From NCBI GenBank assembly GCA_030608245.1, contig JAUWEO010000087.1, forward strand, positions 1 through 7,345: 7,345 nucleotides of DNA, written 5' to 3'. The DNA comes from Candidatus Latescibacterota bacterium (GTDB lineage Bacteria > Latescibacterota > MVCY01). The translations under genes were made by a program, and so were the position numbers. The notes under the pieces are model-generated. The model did not search any database and was not told the DNA's origin. It saw only the letters and a program-made list of their open reading frames with translations. Positions 1 to 5,117 of this stretch are shown piece after piece (position 1 is the first letter of the stretch; the number at the start of each line of letters is the position of its first letter).

Positions 1-1
1 A

Positions 2-208
2 GGTACCGTTAAAGAACGTATAGTAGCAAGAGAATCTTTTAAACACAAATCTGGTTTCGTCATCCTTGAGGATGTACCTATCGGTATATGTGAGAGATGC
101 GGTTGCAGGTACTATCATTCAACTGTATTACAAAGAGTTGAAGAAATTGCATCTGGAAAGAAGGTTCCTGAAAGAACGGAGATCATACCAGTTGCTCATT
201 TGGCCTAA
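2..208 (+). CDS. YgiT-type zinc-finger protein, C-terminal part (probable antitoxin)
   Basis: An open frame enters from the left edge and runs 68 residues to a TAA at 206-208; no ATG lies in frame, so the start is outside the window. Visible are a Pro-Ile-Gly-Ile lead-in, a CxxCxC cluster (Cys30, Cys33, Cys35 of the visible part), a following Tyr-Tyr, a short helix (VLQRVEEI) and a tail ending IIPVAHLA. This matches the second zinc-binding half of the YgiT/MqsA-N family, where the first CxxC pair lies 25-40 residues earlier, here off the window. In that family the domain is usually the antitoxin of a small type II toxin-antitoxin pair, with the toxin gene (MqsR- or DUF4258-like) just upstream; that partner is inferred, not seen. 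Most relatives have CxxCGE, whereas here the Glu is replaced by Cys. The segment is visibly more AT-rich than the next gene, as often seen for mobile toxin-antitoxin genes. Confidence 0.72.
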   Translation, partial: GTVKERIVARESFKHKSGFVILEDVPIGICERCGCRYYHSTVLQRVEEIASGKKVPERTEIIPVAHLA

Positions 209-223
209 GTAGAACATTGAAGT

Positions 224-240
224 GTCCAACTTCGTCCAAC
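224..240. repeat. Short direct repeat GTCCAAC-ttc-GTCCAAC
   Basis: Two identical 7-base copies (224-230 and 234-240) separated by 3 bases lie 15 bases after the zinc-finger gene stop. The first copy also overlaps a weak 5-bp inverted repeat (GAAGT 219-223 with ACTTC 229-233). A 10-base period is compatible with a regulator binding one face of the helix, but the copies are short and could be chance. The rest of the 209-330 gap shows no convincing promoter, terminator or RNA. Confidence 0.25.
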
Positions 241-330
241 CAGATTGGTGCAACATTTCACTGAATAGCTTCGGTACTTCGCAAATGCGGCCCGTTAACG
301 AAATACTGGCCCGAGCGAAAGGTATGATTT

Positions 331-1110
331 ATGGCAATAACGGCTATCCTCTGCGATCTCGATGACACGCTGGTGGTGGAGGAAGCCTCTGCGGAGGCAG
401 CCTTTCTTGCCACCTGTGAGCGGGCTCGTGAGCAATATGGCATTGATCCGAAGGTGCTCCATCAAGCGGTACGTCACCATGCGCGTCAGTTGTGGCGTGC
501 ATTTCCAACCATCACCTACTGCCGTACGATCGGGATAAGTTCCTGGGAAGGTCTGTGGGCTCGCTTCTCCGGTGATGATCCGAACCTCAAGACCCTTCAC
601 CAGTGGGCACCCACCTATCGTCGTGAAACATGGGAACGAGCCCTTGCTGATCAGGGCGTACACGATTTGTCCTTCGCCAAGCAGTTGGCCGCGGTGTTCC
701 CGGGGGAGCGGCGTGCGCGCCATGTCGCGTTTCCCGATGCAGAAACTGTCCTGAAGGATCTTCGGGGGATCTACCGCTTGGCCCTCGTTACCAATGGAGT
801 GCCCGACCTCCAGCACGAGAAGATCCAAGGAGCCAACCTGGCACAATACTTTGACGCAATCATTATTTCTGGAGAGGTGGGTGTCGGGAAACCTGATCCC
901 CGGATATTCGCTCTGGCTCTCGAGGAAATTACTGCTTGTCCTGCAAAAGCAGTGATGGTGGGAGACAGTCTTGCTCGGGACATCAACGGGGCACAACAAG
1001 CTGGTCTCAAAGGGATTTGGATTAATCGGTCGGGGGATGACTGTGGGGATGAAGTCACGCCAGATGCCCAGATCACAAGCCTGAGCGAGCTGCCTGATGT
1101 ACTTCAGTGA
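331..1110 (+). CDS. HAD-superfamily (subfamily IA-like) hydrolase / phosphatase
   Basis: A cytoplasmic 259-residue haloacid dehalogenase-like enzyme, most likely a Mg2+-dependent phosphatase. All four HAD motifs are present in order. Motif I is DLDDT, with the nucleophile Asp9 and acid/base Asp11. Motif II is VTNG, with Thr154. Motif III is GKPDP, with Lys187. Motif IV is VGDSLARD, with Asp212 and Asp217. The roughly 120 residues between motifs I and II form a helical cap of the C1 type, and the spacing and GKPDPRIF motif suit subfamily IA, as in YjjG-like nucleotidases and N-acylneuraminate-9-phosphatase-like proteins. The substrate cannot be read from the sequence. The ATG at 331 gives a normal family N-terminus and has a weak GAAAGG ribosome site 8 bases upstream. 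All 18 arginines use CGN codons, unlike the genes at the right of the window. No signal peptide or membrane segment is visible. The next gene begins 84 bases downstream and shares no evident function. Confidence 0.9.
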   Translation: MAITAILCDLDDTLVVEEASAEAAFLATCERAREQYGIDPKVLHQAVRHHARQLWRAFPTITYCRTIGISSWEGLWARFSGDDPNLKTLHQWAPTYRRETWERALADQGVHDLSFAKQLAAVFPGERRARHVAFPDAETVLKDLRGIYRLALVTNGVPDLQHEKIQGANLAQYFDAIIISGEVGVGKPDPRIFALALEEITACPAKAVMVGDSLARDINGAQQAGLKGIWINRSGDDCGDEVTPDAQITSLSELPDVLQ

Positions 1111-1150
1111 GGTAAGTCTGCACTTTGTCCGACGGGAGTGAACCCTTGCA

Positions 1151-1167
1151 GGAAATGCATAATTTCC
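1151..1167 (+). other. 6-bp hairpin in the leader of the tricorn-like gene
   Basis: GGAAAT (1151-1156) and ATTTCC (1162-1167) are perfect inverted repeats around a 5-base loop, GCATA. The hairpin lies 41 bases after the phosphatase stop and 27 bases before the protease ATG. Only a broken CTTT tract follows it, so it is a poor intrinsic terminator. Its loop and 3' arm overlap CATAAT (1158-1163), a 5-of-6 match to a -10 box, but I find no -35 box at normal spacing. It could be a weak terminator, a regulator site or chance. Confidence 0.3.
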
Positions 1168-1182
1168 CTTTCACAAAAAAGT

Positions 1183-1189
1183 GAGGTGA
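1183..1189 (+). promoter_or_regulatory. Ribosome binding site deciding the tricorn-like gene start
   Basis: GAGGTGA ends 5 bases before the ATG at 1195. The reading frame stays open upstream to a GTG at 1138, but a start there would put 19 polar, cysteine-containing residues in front of what is otherwise a textbook signal peptide. This site together with the signal peptide supports 1195 over 1138. Confidence 0.8.
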
Positions 1190-1194
1190 TTGTT

Positions 1195-4100
1195 ATGAAA
1201 CGTTTGTTTGTCTTGATTGGTGTTCTATTCTGTTTATCCCCAGCATTTGCCGTTGCACAGCCGGCCCGCAGCGAAATGCCGGACGCACTTATGTTGCGCT
1301 TTCCCGATGTGGGTGCAGACCGGATTGTGTTTGTATATGCCGGCGATCTGTGGGTTGTGCCCAAAGAGGGCGGAATGGCGCGCAAGTTGAGTTCTCCCAG
1401 GGGACAAGAACTTTTCCCTAAATTTTCACCCGACGGTCAATGGATTGCCTTCAGCGGCAACTATGACGGTAACACCGACGTCTATATCATACCTGCTGAA
1501 GGTGGCACCCCAAAGCGGTTGACACATCATCCCGAGAACGATCTGGTAGTAGACTGGTACCCGGACGGAAGGCATATTCTATATCGCTCACGAATGATTA
1601 GTCCATCGCGTCGGTTCAATCGTTTTTTCAAACAAGCGGTTGTGGGCGGTATGCCGGAGACACTTCCTTTGCCCTATGGTGAACTCGGCAGCTTCAGTCC
1701 CGACGGTAAGCGCATTACCTTTCAATTCATTTCCCGGGAATTCAGCACCTGGAAGCGCTATCGCGGTGGCATGGCCAGTGATCTGTGGCTGTACGATTTC
1801 GTGAATAACACGTCAGAAAAAATCACTGACTTTGAAGGTACAGACGCTGTGCCAATGTGGTATAAGAACACAATCTATTTTCTGTCCGATCGGGACGAGC
1901 GAAAAAAACTCAACATTTGGGCCTACGATCTTGCTACCCAAGAGACGCGCCAAATCACTAAGTTTACCGATTACGATGTGAAATGGCCCAGCCTGGGGCC
2001 GGGTGCCATTATCTTCGAAAACGGCGGCGAACTTCACTTACTCGCCCTGACCAGCGAGACCTCGAGGCCGATTTCCATAGGAGTGCCAGCCGATCTGCCG
2101 CGGGTACGCGCTCAGCTCAAAGATGTATCTGAGAATATCAAGAGTTTTTCGCTTTCCCCCAGCGGCAAACGCGCATTGTTCGAGACACGGGGGGAGATCT
2201 TCACGGTGCCGGAGAAGCACGGTAGCGTGCGCAATTTGACCAACTCGTCTGGAGTCGCAGAGCGTTTTCCGGCCTGGTCACCGGATGGTGAATACGTTGC
2301 CTATTTCTCCGATCGCACCGGCGAATACGAACTATACCTGCGCGCTGGCGATGGAAAGGGACCGGAGCGTCGGATTACCACAGGTGGCAAAGTCTTTCGC
2401 TATTGCCCTGTCTGGTCACCGGACAGCAAACGGATCGCCTTTAGCGACAAAACAGGCAGTGTCTTTGTCCTGGATATCGACGATGGCAAGCCGAAATTTG
2501 TTGACAAAGACGAGTGGTTAAGAATAACCTCCTACTCATGGTCACCGGATAGCCGCTGGCTCGCCTATTCGAAGTACATGCCAAATAGACAGGGCGCAAT
2601 TCTGATTTATGATACAATCCAGAGTAAAGTGCATCAGGTAACCAGTGATTATTACCATGATTTCTCTCCGGTCTTTGACCCAGAAGGCAAGTACCTCTAT
2701 TTCTACTCTAATCGTACCTTCACACCGGTATACGATCCCATGTATGAAACCTGGATTTACCCCAATGCCACTAATGTCTACGCAATTACCTTACGTAAGG
2801 ACATCGAGTCACCAGTCGCCCCTCTCAGTGACGAAGAAAAGGGGGAGGAAGATAAGGAAAAAGATAAAAAGGAGGACTCTAAATCTGAAAAAAAGTCCGA
2901 CAAAGATGAAGAAAAGGAAAAGAAACCTGAGCCGGTTAAGATCGATTTCAAGGGTTTTGAGCAGCGGGTTGTCAAAATACCCGTGGATGCAGGCAATGTT
3001 GGGCAGCTACACGCGGTAAAGGGTAAGATAGTTTTCGCCCGCCATCCATCTGCCGGCGCAGCTAAACCCGGTGAACCATCAGGTACATTAGTGTACTACG
3101 ATCTGGAGGAACGCGAAGAAAAGACTGTCATCTCGGACATCGATACCTACGATCTCTCGGCGGACGGGAAGAAAGTTATTTACAGGAGCAAGTCGACCTA
3201 TGGGATTATAGACTTGGCTGAAGGGAAAAAGATTGAGGATGGCAAAATCGCTACGGACAAATTGCAGGCCTGGATTAATCCACGCCAGGAATGGGAACAA
3301 ATATTCAACGAAGCCTGGCGCATCGAGAGGGACTTTTTCTACGATCCGGATATGCACGGACTCGACTGGCTGGCGATCAAGAAGCGCTATGAAGCTTTGT
3401 TACCCTATGTGGTAGACCGCCAGGATTTGAATTATGTAATCGGCGAAATGATTGGCGAATTGAATGCCTCGCATACCTATGTCGGCGGTGGCGACATTGA
3501 AAAACCCAAGAAGATCTCTGTGGGATTGTTAGGTTGCGACTTTGAGTTGGACAAGAAGAACAACAGCTATCGCATCAAGAAGATTTACCAAGGTGCCGCG
3601 TGGGATGCAGAAGTGCGCTCGCCGCTACGCCGACCTGGAGTGCAAGTAAGCGAGGGAGATTACCTGTTAGCAGTCAATGGGCGACAGCTGGATATTTCCA
3701 AGGACCCATGGGCGGCTTTTCAGGGACTTTCCGGCGAGGTGGTCACGCTAACGATCAATTCTTCGTCCACTAGGAGCGGCGCTCGTGAAGTGGTTGTAGA
3801 ACCTATGTCCAGCGAAATTCGTCTGCGTTATCTGGCCTGGATCGAAACTAATCGGCACAAAGTCGAACAGGCCACCGATGGTCGGGTTGGATACATCTAT
3901 GTGCCCAATACCGGTAGAAATGGCCAGAGCGAATTAGTAAGACAATTTGTCCCTCAACTAACCAAAGAAGCCTTAATAATTGACGAACGGTTTAACAGCG
4001 GCGGCCAGGATCCGGATCGCTTTATTGAACTGCTTAACCGTCCGACACTTAGCTACTGGGCGCGCCGGGATTATCGCGATTGGCCGACGCCATTCGCGCA

Positions 4101-4494
4101 CACTGGACCCAAAGTTATGCTGATAAACCAATGGGCAGGATCTGGTGGCGATCTTTTCCCCTACTATTTCCGTAAGACAGGGCTTGGCCCATTGGTAGGT
4201 ACAAGAACCTGGGGTGGCGTTATCGGATACTCAAGCAACGATCCACGACCAATCGACGGGGGTTTCCTTTCAGTACCATCATGGGGTTTCTGGAATACCG
4301 AAGGCAACTGGGAAGTCGAAGGCTATGGTGTGGACCCTGATTATGAGGTTGAAAATGCTCCTCACCAGATGGTCGCCGGCCACGATCCGCAACTGGAAAA
4401 AGCCGTCGAGGTGATTCTGGAGATGCTGGAGAAAGAACCACCAAAAGAGCCGAAGAAGCCTCCATATCCGGATCGATCAGACAGAATGGAGTAG
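1195..4494 (+). CDS. Exported tricorn-like protease (S41 family, two beta-propellers, PDZ)
   Basis: A 1099-residue homologue of the archaeal tricorn protease, close to its usual size of about 1070. Residues 1-21 are a Sec signal peptide: Lys2-Arg3, a hydrophobic core, then AVA before Gln22. There is no lipobox, so the mature protein is probably soluble in the periplasm. Two propellers follow at about 30-310 and 320-680, with PD40/TolB-type repeats (SPDG or variants near residues 78, 123, 168, 362, 408, 450 and 495). A Lys/Glu/Asp-rich insert occupies about 545-580. The helical C1 domain is about 695-770, PDZ about 773-870 and the S41-like C2 domain about 875-1075. Active-site candidates are Ser759-His760 (NASHTY), nucleophile Ser983 (AGSGGD) and Glu1042 (VEGYGVDPD), matching Thermoplasma Ser745-His746, Ser965 and Glu1023. 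His-to-Ser spacing is 223 against 219, and Ser-to-Glu is 59 against 58. In Thermoplasma the enzyme trims peptides released by the proteasome; an exported bacterial form more likely digests peptides outside the cytoplasm (inference). I could not map the specificity residue Asp936 with confidence. Confidence 0.93.
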   Translation: MKRLFVLIGVLFCLSPAFAVAQPARSEMPDALMLRFPDVGADRIVFVYAGDLWVVPKEGGMARKLSSPRGQELFPKFSPDGQWIAFSGNYDGNTDVYIIPAEGGTPKRLTHHPENDLVVDWYPDGRHILYRSRMISPSRRFNRFFKQAVVGGMPETLPLPYGELGSFSPDGKRITFQFISREFSTWKRYRGGMASDLWLYDFVNNTSEKITDFEGTDAVPMWYKNTIYFLSDRDERKKLNIWAYDLATQETRQITKFTDYDVKWPSLGPGAIIFENGGELHLLALTSETSRPISIGVPADLPRVRAQLKDVSENIKSFSLSPSGKRALFETRGEIFTVPEKHGSVRNLTNSSGVAERFPAWSPDGEYVAYFSDRTGEYELYLRAGDGKGPERRITTGGKVFRYCPVWSPDSKRIAFSDKTGSVFVLDIDDGKPKFVDKDEWLRITSYSWSPDSRWLAYSKYMPNRQGAILIYDTIQSKVHQVTSDYYHDFSPVFDPEGKYLYFYSNRTFTPVYDPMYETWIYPNATNVYAITLRKDIESPVAPLSDEEKGEEDKEKDKKEDSKSEKKSDKDEEKEKKPEPVKIDFKGFEQRVVKIPVDAGNVGQLHAVKGKIVFARHPSAGAAKPGEPSGTLVYYDLEEREEKTVISDIDTYDLSADGKKVIYRSKSTYGIIDLAEGKKIEDGKIATDKLQAWINPRQEWEQIFNEAWRIERDFFYDPDMHGLDWLAIKKRYEALLPYVVDRQDLNYVIGEMIGELNASHTYVGGGDIEKPKKISVGLLGCDFELDKKNNSYRIKKIYQGAAWDAEVRSPLRRPGVQVSEGDYLLAVNGRQLDISKDPWAAFQGLSGEVVTLTINSSSTRSGAREVVVEPMSSEIRLRYLAWIETNRHKVEQATDGRVGYIYVPNTGRNGQSELVRQFVPQLTKEALIIDERFNSGGQDPDRFIELLNRPTLSYWARRDYRDWPTPFAHTGPKVMLINQWAGSGGDLFPYYFRKTGLGPLVGTRTWGGVIGYSSNDPRPIDGGFLSVPSWGFWNTEGNWEVEGYGVDPDYEVENAPHQMVAGHDPQLEKAVEVILEMLEKEPPKEPKKPPYPDRSDRME
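2869..2909 (+). other. Candidate -1 programmed frameshift site inside the tricorn-like gene
   Basis: AAGGAGG (2869-2875) is a strong internal Shine-Dalgarno-like sequence. Thirteen bases later comes A AAA AAG (2889-2895), in the correct register for tandem -1 slippage (zero frame GAA AAA AAG, Glu-Lys-Lys). The -1 frame then reads only GTC CGA CAA AGA before TGA at 2907-2909. This resembles the bacterial dnaX signal, which also combines an upstream Shine-Dalgarno element, A AAA AAG and a nearby stop. A shift would end the protein near residue 571, keeping most of the propellers and losing PDZ and catalytic domains. No strong downstream hairpin is visible. The stretch encodes a Lys/Glu-rich linker, which raises the odds of A-runs and GGAGG by chance. 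Confidence 0.3.
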
Positions 4495-4523
4495 TTTTAC
4501 TTTCAAATCCTAAACACATCTTG

Positions 4524-4533
4524 AAAGGAGGGG
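4524..4533 (+). promoter_or_regulatory. Strong ribosome binding site of the nitroreductase gene
   Basis: AAAGGAGGGG contains a full AGGAGG core ending 8 bases before the ATG at 4540. This favours 4540 over the in-frame ATG three codons later at 4549. It is the strongest ribosome site at any gene start in the window. The 45-base gap after the protease stop shows no hairpin, so transcription could read through from upstream. Confidence 0.85.
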
Positions 4534-4539
4534 ATGTAA

Positions 4540-5052
4540 ATGGATGTAATGACAGCGATTAGAAGCAGAAGGAGTATTCGGAGCTATCAAGATCGGCCTG
4601 TGGAGGAGAAGAAGCTCAATCTGGTCTTAGAGGCCGGCCAGCTGGCCCCATCGGCAAGCAATATGCAGGAGTGGAAGTTTATTGTGGTCAGGGACAAACA
4701 GATCCGGCAAAAGCTGGCTCAGGCGGCTAATGGACAGAGATTTGTCGGTGAGGCAGCGGCGGTAATCGTCGCTTGTGGCACCGTTACTGACCATATGATG
4801 CCCTGCGGACAGCTCTCCTATCCCGTTGACCTGGCCATTGCCCTTGACCATATGACCCTCAAAGCAGTTGAAGAAGACCTTGGAACCTGCTGGATCGGGG
4901 CATTCGGAGAAGATGAGGTTAAAGAGATCCTGGGAATCCCCACAGAAATCCGGGTGGTGGCTTTACTCCCTATAGGCCATCCTCAATATGTGCCCTCTCC
5001 TACGCCCAGGAAGAGCAAAGAAGAGGTGTACATGTACGAGAAGTGGAGTTAA
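4540..5052 (+). CDS. Nitroreductase-family FMN oxidoreductase
   Basis: A compact 170-residue member of the nitroreductase fold. These enzymes bind FMN, usually as homodimers, and pass electrons from NAD(P)H to nitro-compounds, quinones or other acceptors in the cytoplasm. Family signatures are visible. The N-terminal RSRRSIR (residues 8-14) supplies arginines for the FMN phosphate. PSASNMQ (37-43) contacts the flavin. LGTCWIG (114-120) is the usual second flavin-contact loop. PIGHP (144-148) is followed by PTPRKSKEE, the common C-terminal Pro/Arg/Lys tail. The length is at the short end of the family, so large substrate-capping insertions are absent. A Cys-rich middle (Cys79, Cys89, Cys117) is present but has no metal-binding spacing I recognise. 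The true substrate cannot be read. Six of ten arginines are AGA/AGG, against none in the phosphatase at 331-1110. The gene may be co-transcribed with the helicase gene 65 bases downstream. Confidence 0.9.
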   Translation: MDVMTAIRSRRSIRSYQDRPVEEKKLNLVLEAGQLAPSASNMQEWKFIVVRDKQIRQKLAQAANGQRFVGEAAAVIVACGTVTDHMMPCGQLSYPVDLAIALDHMTLKAVEEDLGTCWIGAFGEDEVKEILGIPTEIRVVALLPIGHPQYVPSPTPRKSKEEVYMYEKWS

Positions 5053-5061
5053 GAACTGAGC

Positions 5062-5089
5062 AAAGGGAGAGCATTTCCTTTTCTCCTTT
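5062..5089 (+). other. Imperfect hairpin between nitroreductase and RecD2 genes
   Basis: AAAGGGAGA (5062-5070) can pair with TCTCCTTT (5082-5089) with one bulged G, giving 8 pairs around an 11-base loop. It lies 10 bases after the nitroreductase stop. The sequence after it is T-containing but not a clean T-tract, so intrinsic termination is only possible. The left arm is Shine-Dalgarno-like but about 50 bases from the next ATG, too far to serve it directly. Confidence 0.35.
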
Positions 5090-5117
5090 AATCTCTTATT
5101 AGTTCCCTATTTGACAA

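Noticed and set aside
323..328. TATGAT, a 5-of-6 match to a -10 box, directly before the phosphatase ATG.
   Set aside because: It would place the transcription start at or after the start codon, and no -35 box lies at 16-18 bases spacing.
295..999. A 234-residue open frame on the - strand across the phosphatase gene.
   Set aside because: The + strand frame carries all four HAD motifs in order, while the - strand translation shows no recognisable domain. It is a shadow of a gene lacking AT-rich stops.
1138..1194. A 19-codon upstream extension of the protease from a GTG.
   Set aside because: It would bury the signal peptide behind polar residues, and the ATG at 1195 has a well-placed GAGGTGA.
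2645..3019. A 124-residue open frame in the +1 frame inside the protease gene.
   Set aside because: It owes its length to the purine-rich linker, which has few stops in any frame. It has no good ribosome site at its start, and its product is a basic low-complexity peptide.
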